Shown here in pieces: positions 1 through 7,101 of a stretch of DNA of 9,285 nucleotides. Source of the stretch: Chlamydia trachomatis (lineage in GTDB: Bacteria > Chlamydiota > Chlamydiia > Chlamydiales > JAAKFR01); assembly GCA_945861315.1 (NCBI GenBank), contig CAMAUB010000044.1, positions 1 through 9,285 of the forward strand. The letters run 5' to 3'. The stretch's first letter is position 1. Each line of letters opens with the position of its first letter. Both the position numbers and the translations under genes were made by a program. The notes under the pieces were generated by a model. The model saw only the letters and a program-made list of their open reading frames with translations. It was not told the DNA's origin and did not search any database.

Positions 1-221
1 TTAGCCATTAATTTCCCTTTAGAAACTAAATCACCCTCTTCAAAAAACAATTCTTCAACTTGTCCTGCAACACGAAATCCAATATCAACTTGACGCACAT
101 CAACATTGCCGTACACAGTGATTGTATTCCCGTCATTTTTTCGTAAAAAAAGAAAATAAGCAGCAACACCTATTACTATGATAGCAAGGATTATAAGTAA
201 AATAATGATGCGTTTTTTCAC
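1..221 (-). CDS. HlyD/YbhG-like membrane-fusion adaptor, N-terminal fragment
   Basis: Only the first 73 codons are present; the gene continues beyond the left edge. The start is read as GTG at 221-219. It is preceded by a good Shine-Dalgarno sequence (CAGGAG on the minus strand, 225-230) at a short spacing of 3 nt, and no in-frame ATG lies upstream. The protein starts with KKR, followed by one hydrophobic anchor (about residues 5-26). Next comes the beta-rich entry to a barrel-sandwich/biotinyl-lipoyl domain, with YGNVDVR (residues 37-43), FRVAGQV (49-55) and EEGDLVSKG (61-69). The Y-G-N-V-D signature and the order of motifs are those I associate with YbhG, the periplasmic adaptor of an ABC-type exporter; this is family recall. 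If so, the ABC ATPase and permease genes should follow beyond the window. It is distinct from the EmrA-like adaptor at 2731-4011. The family is fairly sure, the exact subfamily less so. Confidence 0.8.
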   Translation of the reverse strand, partial: MKKRIIILLIILAIIVIGVAAYFLFLRKNDGNTITVYGNVDVRQVDIGFRVAGQVEELFFEEGDLVSKGKLMA

Positions 222-233
222 TATCTCCTGTAT

Positions 234-326
234 CGAGGGAATTGCAAAACTCCATTCGGGTGCAAATCCGCCCTCGCTTTGCCATCATCGAATTTGCACC
301 GCGAAGCGAGTTTTGCAACTCCCTCG
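234..326. repeat. Nested palindromic intergenic element (hairpin/MITE-like)
   Basis: Outer arms of 19 bp at 234-252 and 308-326 are reverse complements with one mismatch (CGAGGGAATTGCAAAACTC against CGAGGGAGTTGCAAAACTC). Inside them, 259-267 (GGTGCAAAT) pairs perfectly with 292-300. A competing pairing is possible between CTCGCTT at 273-279 and AAGCGAG at 304-310. The element fills most of the gap between two divergent genes and ends 4 nt from the Shine-Dalgarno of the left gene. It could be a miniature repeat element or an RNA hairpin in the leader of the adaptor gene. No clear target duplication was found. Confidence 0.75.
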
Positions 327-378
327 CATTAATTAGAAATTTCTTCTATAACTACTTCTTATCAAGAATGGGTATAAA

Positions 379-1056
379 ATGAAAACAAATCTAGTTTTGC
401 TTTCCGGGCTTTTATCGAATAAGGTTCTTTGGCAACATCAAACTTTGCATTTAAGTGATCTAGCAGCCATCCAAATTATCTCCTCTTCCCAAGATACTCC
501 TAAGAAAATGGTTCAAGCTATTTTAAAAGAAGCTCCTGCAAAATTTGCTCTTGCTGGACACTCTATGGGTGGATGGCTTTGTTTGGAGGTTATGCGAGCC
601 GCCCCTTCTCGTGTGAGTAAACTTTGTTTATTAAATACAACGGCGCGCAGCGATTCGCAAGAGAAAAAAAACAGACGTCAGGAAATGGTTCAAAAGGCGC
701 AAAGAGGAGAGTTTCCAAAGGTCGTAGAAGAAATAGTAGATGCGTTAGTCTTTAATCCCTTAGTAAAAGATGCTGTAAGAAAAATGTTTTTGGGTATGGG
801 CAGTGATGTTTTTATTCATCAAGAGCTCTCCATGCTTCAAAGAGAGGAGTGTCAATCTATATTGCCAACCATTGCCTGTCCTACATTAGTTATTCATGCA
901 GGTTGTGACAAAAACTTTTTCCTTGAAGAACACAAGGAACTTGTCAATCAGATTCGAGATGCCAAATTGGCCATTGTCGATGACTCTGGCCATATGAGTC
1001 CAATGGAAATGCCTCAAGCAATTACAACGCTTTTGAGGTATTGGCTTAGCTATTAA
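379..1056 (+). CDS. Alpha/beta hydrolase, small serine hydrolase
   Basis: This 225-residue protein has the hallmarks of the alpha/beta hydrolase fold. A short N-terminal strand leads to SGLLSNKVLW (residues 9-18), where the oxyanion-hole region is expected. The nucleophile elbow G-H-S-M-G places the catalytic Ser at residue 62. A helical cap region spans about 92-160. The strand VIHAGCDK gives a likely catalytic Asp at 177, and DDSGHMSPME gives the catalytic His at 205. There is no signal peptide or membrane segment, so it is probably cytoplasmic. Length and motifs fit the small esterase group that includes BioH and MenH, but the substrate cannot be read from the sequence. The ATG at 379 has no strong ribosome binding site upstream. 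The TAA stop (1054-1056) is formed by the first bases of a repeat-element end. The gene is alone on its strand, divergent from the adaptor and convergent with the transporter gene. Confidence 0.88.
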   Translation: MKTNLVLLSGLLSNKVLWQHQTLHLSDLAAIQIISSSQDTPKKMVQAILKEAPAKFALAGHSMGGWLCLEVMRAAPSRVSKLCLLNTTARSDSQEKKNRRQEMVQKAQRGEFPKVVEEIVDALVFNPLVKDAVRKMFLGMGSDVFIHQELSMLQREECQSILPTIACPTLVIHAGCDKNFFLEEHKELVNQIRDAKLAIVDDSGHMSPMEMPQAITTLLRYWLSY

Positions 1057-1074
1057 CCTCAATTTTGGGTTTAT
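1052..1074 (+). repeat. Solo copy of the foldback-element end
   Basis: These 23 bases match the left end of the 166-bp foldback element (6934-6956) at 22 of 23 positions; the only difference is C for G at 1060. Homology stops after GGGTTTAT, where the 24-bp tandem repeat takes over, and no partner inverted arm is visible nearby. It looks like a decayed or truncated copy of the same element. Its first bases, TAA, serve as the stop codon of the hydrolase gene. Confidence 0.7.
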
Positions 1075-1119
1075 AGTCGATTAAATCCGGAATGATATAG
1101 TCGATTAAATCCGGAATGA
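1072..1119 (+). repeat. Perfect 24-bp tandem duplication
   Basis: Two identical adjacent copies lie at 1072-1095 and 1096-1119; each begins TATAGTCGATTAAATCC and ends GGAATGA. Each contains the six-base palindrome TCCGGA. The first copy starts inside the last three bases of the element end at 1052-1074. The duplication lies between the convergent hydrolase and transporter genes. It may be a slippage product, a scar of element excision or a small variable-number repeat. Confidence 0.9.
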
Positions 1120-1201
1120 TAATTTTCACCGCGTCAAAGGGTTGATCAAAGATGCTGTGCGAGATGGTGTGAGTTTGTGACCTTATTTCTTGTAATTGGT
1201 A
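1120..1201. other. Convergent intergenic remainder, no clear terminator
   Basis: This is the rest of the gap between the stops of the hydrolase (plus) and the EmrB-like gene (minus). I found no convincing stem followed by a T-run on either strand. A short plus-strand open frame (1109-1180, ending in TGA) reads as an amphipathic, protein-like peptide that includes KGLIKDAVRDGVSL. It may be a gene remnant but has no start codon and no recognised homologue. Confidence 0.35.
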
Positions 1202-2725
1202 TTAAATGGATCTTTTTGTGTAGATTTTTTCTAGCGGAAAGCTAAAAACCAGCAAAAGCAGTAATCCTAGCAATATATATCCCATAAATCCAAATGCGTC
1301 ATTAAGTCCAAGCGATGTTGCTTGTTGATCCAAAAAGATGTTTAACTGCTCTGTAGATTGTCCTGTGGTTAAATCAAAGGTTTGGTGGGCTCGTTGAAAG
1401 TAGTTAGAAGTCAATTGCGAGTAAACCGTTAATCCCTCTGCTAGCCGTTCATGGAAAAAAATTTGCCGTCTTTGCCATAAAATGACGAAAAGCGCTGCTC
1501 CAAGGCTACTAAATAAAGAGCGAGTCAGTTGTAGCAAACAGAAAATATTTGGACCTTGTTTCGAGTCACAAGAAGCGTAAGCAAGTTTGAAAACAGGAAA
1601 AAGAAAGAGCACAAGTCCAAGTCCTGCTAGGGAGCGCGCAATAGCTAGATGGAAGAAGTCTATTTCAACATCAAAATAGGTAGAGTAATAACAAGAGCTT
1701 GCAAATACTAGAATTGCAACAGCAAGAGTTAGGCGAGGATCGAAATAACGCAAGATATTTTTACTGATAAAATAGCCAATCACACCAGCTATACCCATGG
1801 CACCGATTAAGACGGCAATCCACAGTGGCGTATAGTTGACATAAATATTTAGCCAAAGACTAATCAAAATAATCATGCCGAAATAGGTCGCAAATAAGAT
1901 AGCCATGTTTATCAATGCATATGAGAGCATAGCAGTGCGCAGTAAATTAAGTGCAATGGCAGGGTGAGGATGGTTTAATTCCCAGATGATAAAGAAAATT
2001 AATGAGGGAAGTGCAATCAACAGCAAAACAACAATGGTCATTGAGCGGTACCAATCAAGTTGTTGTGCAAGCGTTAGTGCAGTAACTAGAGCTCCAACTC
2101 CAATAGAAAAAAATAGATAGCCAACTGTATCAAAGGGCAAAGGAGAGCTCAGTGGAGCTTCAAGATCTTTAAAATAGTGCCAAAAATAACCTGCCAATAC
2201 TAGAGCAATGAGTATATTTACATAGAAAATCCACCTCCAAAACCCTTCATAAGCTAGCCAAGCACCAAAACAAGCTCCTAAAATAGGGGATATAGAAAAA
2301 CACAAAACAATCATCGTCGAACAAATGTTTAGTCTTCCTAAAGAGGTGTGGCCAATGATTAACTTTCTACATAAAATGTAGATAGGACCTGAGGCAACTC
2401 CGAGCATGAATCGATGCGTATTAAAAAAAAAATAGGTGGAGGATCGCGCACAAAATAGTGAAAAAATAGCATACAGGATTAGGCTATAGACAAGCACTTT
2501 AATAGTGCCAAATCGATCTGCAAGAGGATGGGCAAGTGGAATAGTGAAGAGGGTTCCAACTCCAAAAAAGACCATTGAATAAACAGAGATCTCGATACTA
2601 CCACCTAGTGCTGAGGTAATGTATAGGCCTGCCATGTTAGTGATTGTGTTATAAGCAACAGCTAGAAACAGAGCAATAAATAGGTTAATGAAAAAAAATG
2701 AGGAGAGTTGTTGTTGTGTATTCAT
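1202..2725 (-). CDS. emrB: EmrB/QacA-type drug:H+ antiporter (MFS, DHA2)
   Basis: This is an inner-membrane major facilitator transporter that would use the proton gradient to export drugs or other amphipathic compounds through the partner adaptor and outer-membrane channel. From the ATG at 2725 it is 507 residues long, about the size of EmrB, with many hydrophobic segments consistent with 14 helices. Motif A of the 2-3 loop is visible as PLADRFG (residues 67-73). A motif C-like stretch SPILGACFGAW lies at 146-156, followed by the EmrB-like WRWIFYVNI (163-171). A large polar loop (about 435-475) precedes the last helix, and a short basic tail ends the protein. I chose ATG 2725 because the longer frame opens with TTG (2773) deep inside the upstream adaptor gene. 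The ATG follows the adaptor stop by 5 nt and starts just before the first helix. The acidic residue usual in helix 1 (D-x-T-I-V-N) is not seen; the segment reads Y-N-T-I-T-N. Transport class is sure, substrate unknown. Confidence 0.88.
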   Translation of the reverse strand: MNTQQQLSSFFFINLFIALFLAVAYNTITNMAGLYITSALGGSIEISVYSMVFFGVGTLFTIPLAHPLADRFGTIKVLVYSLILYAIFSLFCARSSTYFFFNTHRFMLGVASGPIYILCRKLIIGHTSLGRLNICSTMIVLCFSISPILGACFGAWLAYEGFWRWIFYVNILIALVLAGYFWHYFKDLEAPLSSPLPFDTVGYLFFSIGVGALVTALTLAQQLDWYRSMTIVVLLLIALPSLIFFIIWELNHPHPAIALNLLRTAMLSYALINMAILFATYFGMIILISLWLNIYVNYTPLWIAVLIGAMGIAGVIGYFISKNILRYFDPRLTLAVAILVFASSCYYSTYFDVEIDFFHLAIARSLAGLGLVLFLFPVFKLAYASCDSKQGPNIFCLLQLTRSLFSSLGAALFVILWQRRQIFFHERLAEGLTVYSQLTSNYFQRAHQTFDLTTGQSTEQLNIFLDQQATSLGLNDAFGFMGYILLGLLLLLVFSFPLEKIYTKRSI

Positions 2726-2730
2726 TAGGA

Positions 2731-4011
2731 TTAGGGCCCTTTGTCTTTGAAAATCGCATTTTTGATCGTGCAATCCATGATGTAAGCCTCTTCTAAGAGT
2801 GGTTGAAATTCTAGTATCAATTCGGGCAATTCTAGAGGTTGTTTTGCGTACTCTGTTAGCTGAGGATCTAGGTTATTGGCTATAATTGTATCCATCAACT
2901 CACGATCTCCTATCTCTTCTAGTTGAAAAATGGATGTCTGATAGTGTGGTGATCCAACTGTTGTATCTGGAACCATTTTCCCTCCTTTATCACGAATATC
3001 TACAATGGCTTTACAACTAAGGCCAAGGCGCAGGGGAAATTGCAAAAATTCTTTAGGATCTAGTGCAATGCGCACGGGTAGTCGTTGAACAATTTTGATC
3101 CAATTTCCGGAAAGATTTTGAGGAGGCAATAAAGAAAATACGTTGCCAGCGCCACCTGGCAATCCTACAACAGTCCCATGAAAAACGTGTTTCATGCCCC
3201 AAAGATCTGCTATGATATCAACATTTTGGCCAAGTCGAATGGATTTTAGCTGGGTCTCTTTGTAGTTCGCATTTACCCAGATTTGATCAAGAGGTATGAC
3301 ACTCATGAGAGGCTGTCCAGCAGGAGTCCACATACCAACTTGAATTGTGCGCTGGGCAACTAGCCCCTCTACTGGGGAGTAGATATTGCAGCGATAAAGA
3401 TAGACCCATGCATCACGTACAGAGTCACATGCGGATATGACAAGAGGATGATTGTAAATAGATGTGCTGCGAACAGCAGCAAGTGAACGATGGTAGAGCG
3501 CACCACTCATCTCAAGAGAAGCGTATTGAGCGCGCAAAGCGGCAAGAGCGTGTTCATACTCTTCAATGGAGACACCTTGCTCAAGCACCACTTCTTCTCT
3601 GTGAAAATAGTCTTGAATATCACGAATTAGCTCAGCTTTTTTCAGCTCTATTTCCATTTTGTAGACAAATACTTGGTGGAACAGCTCACAAACAGTGCGA
3701 ACAGTTTGTGCCAAATTCTCTTGCGCTTGTTCCAGTGCAATTTTCGCATCGGTTTGGTCAAGTGTAACGATGAGCTGCCCCTCTTTTACAAGGAAAGAAT
3801 CATCTGTTTGGATTGAGGTTACAAATCCAGGATGTAGGGGAGTGATATAGGTTTGATTTCCTTGTACATAAGCATCATTTGTGTATTCAATATGCTTAAA
3901 ATAGAATAGCCAAACGAGCAGAGCTGCAATGAGTAGGATCAAACAAATAACCCAAAAATAGAGAGTGATTTTTTTTCGTTTTTGAATCTTAAGTCCCCAC
4001 TGAGCAGTCAT
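2731..4011 (-). CDS. emrA: EmrA-like membrane-fusion adaptor of a tripartite efflux pump
   Basis: This periplasmic adaptor would link the EmrB-like transporter to the outer-membrane channel. Starting at ATG 4011 it has 426 residues. A basic cytoplasmic tip (KIQKRKK) is followed by one anchor helix (about 15-38). The first half of the lipoyl/barrel-sandwich domain carries the EmrA-type sequence TNDAYVQGNQTYITP (about 43-57) and VKEGQLIVTLDQTDA. An alpha-helical hairpin runs from about 88 to 185. The second lipoyl half contains YSPVEGLVAQRTIQVG, then the beta-barrel region with VNANYKETQL. A typical GNWIKIVQRLPVRIALDP stretch follows near residue 300. The tail is about 40 residues longer than I recall for E. 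coli EmrA. A GTG at 4017 is an alternative start two codons earlier. Both starts lie inside the 3' end of the channel gene (23-29 nt overlap), which suggests translational coupling. The family is confident. Confidence 0.9.
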   Translation of the reverse strand: MTAQWGLKIQKRKKITLYFWVICLILLIAALLVWLFYFKHIEYTNDAYVQGNQTYITPLHPGFVTSIQTDDSFLVKEGQLIVTLDQTDAKIALEQAQENLAQTVRTVCELFHQVFVYKMEIELKKAELIRDIQDYFHREEVVLEQGVSIEEYEHALAALRAQYASLEMSGALYHRSLAAVRSTSIYNHPLVISACDSVRDAWVYLYRCNIYSPVEGLVAQRTIQVGMWTPAGQPLMSVIPLDQIWVNANYKETQLKSIRLGQNVDIIADLWGMKHVFHGTVVGLPGGAGNVFSLLPPQNLSGNWIKIVQRLPVRIALDPKEFLQFPLRLGLSCKAIVDIRDKGGKMVPDTTVGSPHYQTSIFQLEEIGDRELMDTIIANNLDPQLTEYAKQPLELPELILEFQPLLEEAYIMDCTIKNAIFKDKGP

Positions 4012-5431
4012 ATCCACCGCCTAAGGCTTTAATAAGGGCAATAGTGACAACATATTGCTCATAGAGCAATTGAACATCATCAAGCTCTTTTTGCAGCATT
4101 TGTTCACGAAATTGATAGGTTGTGAGCGCATTGTCAAGTCCCTTTTGTTGCCTTAAGGAGGTGAGTTGATAACGCAGATTTGAGTTTGTTACGATCTGTG
4201 TTTGTTTTTCTTTTTCATCATAAACGGCATGTCCAATTGCAAGAAGATCGGCTACTTGTTGAAAGCTTTTTAAGATGAGGTCGTTGTATTCAAAAACTGC
4301 CTCATTGAACAACGCTTTTTTTGCATCTACATTTGCTTGAATAGCGCATGCTGTGTAAATCGGTAAGCTAAGGCCTGGGATAACTCTTACGGTCTTACTA
4401 ATCCAATCAAAGAGTGTTGACCATGAACCACTTTGAAATCCAGCAAAAGCTACGAGATTGACATCGGGTAAAAATTCAGCCTTAGCAGCGCCAACCTCAT
4501 GTGCTAGAGCTTCTATTCTCCAATTTTGAGCCATAAGATCGGGCCTGCGACGAAGCAGTTTGATTGAGATATCTGTTGGCAAAGATAAAGTTGTTGGTAG
4601 CAGAGGTAGGGGCTGTTGACATAGCAAAGGCTCATCGGGACCTTTGCCTGCTAAAACATTAATCACATGACGATTCACAGCTATTTCTTGCTCAATATCA
4701 GCAAGCCACTGTTGAGCCTCAAAGAGATCCTCTTGTGAAAGAAGAGGTTCTAATCTAGAGTCTAATGCACTGTGAAACAACTTAGTTTGCAGTTTGAAAT
4801 AGTTGGACCTAACTTGGTAGAACTGTTCATAAAGGCTTTTGCGCACAAGGTTTGTTTGCAGGGCAAAATAAGCTTGGGCTAAAGCGGTTGAAATAATTAA
4901 CTGCGCCTGCGCCGTCTCAGCAATTGCAGCTTGTTGCTTACCGATTTCGGCTTGAAAACGATTGCGGTATTTGCCCCAAAAATCAAATTCATAAAAAAAT
5001 GAGAGGCTAAAATCAATAATGCTGTTGCTTAGAGCAATCGTGGGATTAAGTGCTCGATAAAGACCTGTTTGGCTCAAGTAATCCCATTCATCAGATGCAT
5101 CAAAGTAAATCAAGGGACGTAATTTTGCATGAGCAATCACCGCTTGACTGCCAGCAAAAGCGATACGTGTTTGTGCTGCTTGGATTGAAGGGTTGCATAC
5201 AAGAGCTCTTTCTATGAGTTGATTGAGTTCACACAAGCCATAGCCCTCCCACCAATTAGAGCTTGGCCAACCATTTGGGATAAAAGTCTTCTCTTGCAGC
5301 GCAGTTGCTATGCTCGTGTCAATAGAAGGGGTTGGTAGAATATTTTCAACTTGTTCTTGCCGTGACATCGATACTGTGCAAGAGGTCAAAAAAAGGAGAA
5401 GAGAGAAAATAGCCATAATCTTCGCTTGCAT
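3989..5431 (-). CDS. Outer-membrane efflux lipoprotein (TolC/OprM, NodT family)
   Basis: This is the outer-membrane channel of the pump, expected to form a trimeric beta-barrel with a periplasmic helical tunnel. From ATG 5431 it is 480 residues. A short basic start (MQAK) leads to the hydrophobic AIFSLLLFL and a lipobox L-T-S-C, so the mature protein should begin at a lipidated Cys18. The rest shows the two-repeat outer-membrane efflux architecture with long helices rich in Gln, Ala and Leu. The NodT-type signature in the second repeat is clear: LRRRPDLMAQNWRIEALA followed by HEVGAAKAEFLPDVNLVAF. The start at 5431 lies 1 nt after the catalase stop (TAA-T-ATG), without a Shine-Dalgarno sequence, so reinitiation by terminating ribosomes is likely. 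An ATG at 5470 would add 13 residues, including an Asp, ahead of the signal peptide and is less likely. The 3' end overlaps the adaptor gene. Family and location are confident. Confidence 0.9.
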   Translation of the reverse strand: MQAKIMAIFSLLLFLTSCTVSMSRQEQVENILPTPSIDTSIATALQEKTFIPNGWPSSNWWEGYGLCELNQLIERALVCNPSIQAAQTRIAFAGSQAVIAHAKLRPLIYFDASDEWDYLSQTGLYRALNPTIALSNSIIDFSLSFFYEFDFWGKYRNRFQAEIGKQQAAIAETAQAQLIISTALAQAYFALQTNLVRKSLYEQFYQVRSNYFKLQTKLFHSALDSRLEPLLSQEDLFEAQQWLADIEQEIAVNRHVINVLAGKGPDEPLLCQQPLPLLPTTLSLPTDISIKLLRRRPDLMAQNWRIEALAHEVGAAKAEFLPDVNLVAFAGFQSGSWSTLFDWISKTVRVIPGLSLPIYTACAIQANVDAKKALFNEAVFEYNDLILKSFQQVADLLAIGHAVYDEKEKQTQIVTNSNLRYQLTSLRQQKGLDNALTTYQFREQMLQKELDDVQLLYEQYVVTIALIKALGGGYDCSVGT

Positions 5432-5432
5432 A

Positions 5433-6875
5433 TTAGGAGTGACCAAGGAAAAATCTAACCCCAATGGCATACTCTGGATGCACCTGATGAAATAACTTTA
5501 GCTGACGCTCAATAATAAAAGAGGGAACGCCTTCCATCGCTTGAGCAGTATTTGAAAATAACCGCTCTTTTTGCTCTTTGTTAAAAAGGTTGAACAAAGC
5601 GCGAGGTTGAAAAAAGTCATCATTGCCAACGCGATGGTTATAGCGATCGGCATCCCCCGATATTTTTAGAGGAGGCTGCTTCTCATCAGATTTTTGCACA
5701 GGTCCACCAAACGAGTTGGGTTCATAGTATGCGTCTGGATTGGAATTATTTGGAAAAAAACGCATCGCTCCATCTTTGTGATAAGTATGCACAGGGCACT
5801 TTGGGGCATTGACAGGCAGCGCTTCGTAATGGGTTCCAAGACGGTGACGATGGGCATCGGCGTAGGCGAACAAACGTGCTTGCAACATCTTATCTGGAGA
5901 AGGTCCAATACCTAACACCAAATTAGAAGGACTAAAGGCTGCTTGCTCAATTTCTGCAAAATAGTTGTCTGGGTTGCGATTAAGCTCCATGATTCCAACA
6001 TCTATCAAGGGGTGGTCTTTGTGAGGCCAAACTTTTGTAAGATCAAATGGATTAAAGGGCATCTTTTCAGCATCAATCTCAGGCATCACTTGTATGCAAA
6101 AGCGCCAACGAGGGTAGTCTCCCTTTTCAATTGAGCCATAAAGATCAGCTTGAGTCGACTCGCGCGTCTTTCCAACAACAGCTTCTGCTTCTGCGTTGGT
6201 CCAATGTTTGTGTCCCTGAAGCGTCTTGAAGTGAAACTTAACCCAAAAGCGTTCATTAGAAGCGTTGATAAAGCTGTAGGTATGACTGCCATAGCCATTC
6301 ATATGCCGTACGCTAGTTGGAAGGCCACGATCTGACATAAGAATGGTCACTTGATGTAAAGACTCTGGAGAGAGCGACCAAAAATCCCACATCGCAGTTG
6401 GTGAGCGCATATTTGTGCGAGGGTGCCTCTTTTGCGTGTGGATAAAATCAGGAAATTTATAGGGGTCACGGACAAAAAAGACAGGAGTATTGTTTCCTAC
6501 CATGTCCCAATTGCCCTCTTCCGTGTAGAACTTGAGTGCAAATCCGCGTACATCTCGCTCCGCATCAGCAGCACCAAGCTCGCCTGCAACGGTTGAAAAA
6601 CGGGCAAGCATCTGCGTTTTCTTGCCGACTGTAGAAAAAATAGAAGCCTTGCTATAGCGCGTAATAGCATTTGTGATCGTAAGCGTACCAAAAGCACCCC
6701 ATCCTTTCGCATGAACTGGCCGCTCTGGAACGCGCTCTCTGTTTTGGTGTGCCAGCTTTTCAATAAGCTGATAGTCTTGCATCAAAAGTGGACCAAAAGG
6801 TCCAGCTGTCAGAGAATTTTGATTATCTGGCAGAGCAGCTCCTGCCGTAGTTGTTAAAGTTGGCTTATCACTCAT
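5433..6875 (-). CDS. katA: Monofunctional heme catalase (small-subunit, KatA type)
   Basis: The enzyme converts hydrogen peroxide to water and oxygen using heme. It has 480 residues, the length of a small-subunit catalase, and no export signal or extra C-terminal domain. The active-site set is complete. The distal catalytic His is residue 55 in the ERPVHAKG motif, and the distal Asn is 128 in [10 protein letters not shown]. The proximal heme-ligand Tyr is 338 in [14 protein letters not shown], with the supporting Arg at 334. All these sit exactly 20 residues earlier than the bovine liver enzyme positions as I recall them (75, 148, 354, 358). Other family blocks seen are [21 protein letters not shown] (start near 93), FWVKFHFKT and [16 protein letters not shown]. 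It is the first gene of the operon, with its stop 1 nt before the efflux-channel start. The ATG at 6875 has no clear Shine-Dalgarno. The foldback element ends about 60 bp upstream and may influence expression. Identity is very secure; the katA symbol is by type. Confidence 0.96.
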   Translation of the reverse strand: MSDKPTLTTTAGAALPDNQNSLTAGPFGPLLMQDYQLIEKLAHQNRERVPERPVHAKGWGAFGTLTITNAITRYSKASIFSTVGKKTQMLARFSTVAGELGAADAERDVRGFALKFYTEEGNWDMVGNNTPVFFVRDPYKFPDFIHTQKRHPRTNMRSPTAMWDFWSLSPESLHQVTILMSDRGLPTSVRHMNGYGSHTYSFINASNERFWVKFHFKTLQGHKHWTNAEAEAVVGKTRESTQADLYGSIEKGDYPRWRFCIQVMPEIDAEKMPFNPFDLTKVWPHKDHPLIDVGIMELNRNPDNYFAEIEQAAFSPSNLVLGIGPSPDKMLQARLFAYADAHRHRLGTHYEALPVNAPKCPVHTYHKDGAMRFFPNNSNPDAYYEPNSFGGPVQKSDEKQPPLKISGDADRYNHRVGNDDFFQPRALFNLFNKEQKERLFSNTAQAMEGVPSFIIERQLKLFHQVHPEYAIGVRFFLGHS

Positions 6876-6881
6876 ATTTTC

Positions 6882-6910
6882 AATATGCGCAATTAATGAA
6901 AAACTGTCTA
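6882..6910 (-). promoter_or_regulatory. Possible promoter for the catalase-efflux operon
   Basis: On the minus strand TAGACA (6905-6910, 5 of 6 to the -35 consensus) and CATATT (6882-6887, 4 of 6 to the -10) are separated by 17 nt. Transcription would then start almost at the ATG, giving a nearly leaderless message, in line with the missing Shine-Dalgarno. An alternative pair, TTGATA (6914-6919) and TTAATT (6891-6896), also has 17-nt spacing but a poorer -10. No operator was recognised. Confidence 0.35.
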
Positions 6911-6935
6911 CCCTATCAAATCTTTTCTTCCTTAT

Positions 6936-7101
6936 TAACCTGAATTTTGGGTTTATCCCAGAGATCTTCAGGGATCTTTCTCGATCTTTTTGCGCTTTTT
7001 TCCTCGAAAAGGGTACAAGACCCTTCCCTTCGGAAAAAATCCCAAAAATTTTCGAGAAATCTCCTCTGAATATCTACGGGATAAACCCAAAACTCAGGTT
7101 A
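6936..7101. mobile_element. 166-bp foldback element with long terminal inverted repeats (MITE-like)
   Basis: The ends TAACCTGAATTTTGGG (from 6936) and, read on the other strand, TAACCTGAGTTTTGGG (from 7101) continue as a 24-bp inverted repeat with one mismatch. Pairing then goes on imperfectly: AGATCTTCAG against AGATATTCAG, TTTCTCGA against TTTCTCGA, and TTTTTTCC against TTTTTTCC. It closes on a small hairpin around 7009-7025 (AAGGG and CCCTT arms). The whole element is thus one long imperfect palindrome without coding capacity. TA dinucleotides at both tips are compatible with a TA target duplication as made by IS630/mariner-type transposases, but this is inference. It sits between the catalase and rlmK-like genes and overlaps the 3' end of the latter. 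A solo end copy lies at 1052-1074. Confidence 0.8.

Noticed and set aside
133..318. 61-codon minus-strand frame across the palindrome at the left edge
   Set aside because: It overlaps the better supported adaptor frame, which has a Shine-Dalgarno sequence and a clear family match, and it is mostly repeat sequence.
234..326. CRISPR repeat or tRNA-like cloverleaf in the nested palindrome
   Set aside because: There is a single unit with no spacers, and no tRNA arms, anticodon loop or CCA end. A palindromic repeat explains it better.
368..382. Four-codon upstream frame (ATG GGT ATA AAA TGA) overlapping the hydrolase start
   Set aside because: It is too short to judge, has no ribosome binding site of its own, and is easily expected by chance in AT-rich DNA.
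2726..2773. N-terminal extension of the EmrB-like protein by 16 residues
   Set aside because: It requires a TTG start inside the adaptor coding region and adds a polar stretch not seen in the family. The ATG at 2725, 5 nt after the adaptor stop, fits much better.
3462..3767. 101-codon open frame on the plus strand inside the EmrA-like gene
   Set aside because: The opposite strand is a clear member of the adaptor family throughout this stretch, and the frame shows no family motif.
5432..5470. Longer start for the outer-membrane channel at ATG 5470
   Set aside because: It would put 13 residues, including an Asp, before an otherwise normal lipoprotein signal peptide and overlap the catalase by 38 bases. 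The ATG at 5431 gives a standard signal sequence.
5666..6763. Several 60-90-codon frames on both strands within the catalase gene
   Set aside because: The catalase frame is intact with all catalytic residues; the others are out-of-frame shadows without protein-like features.
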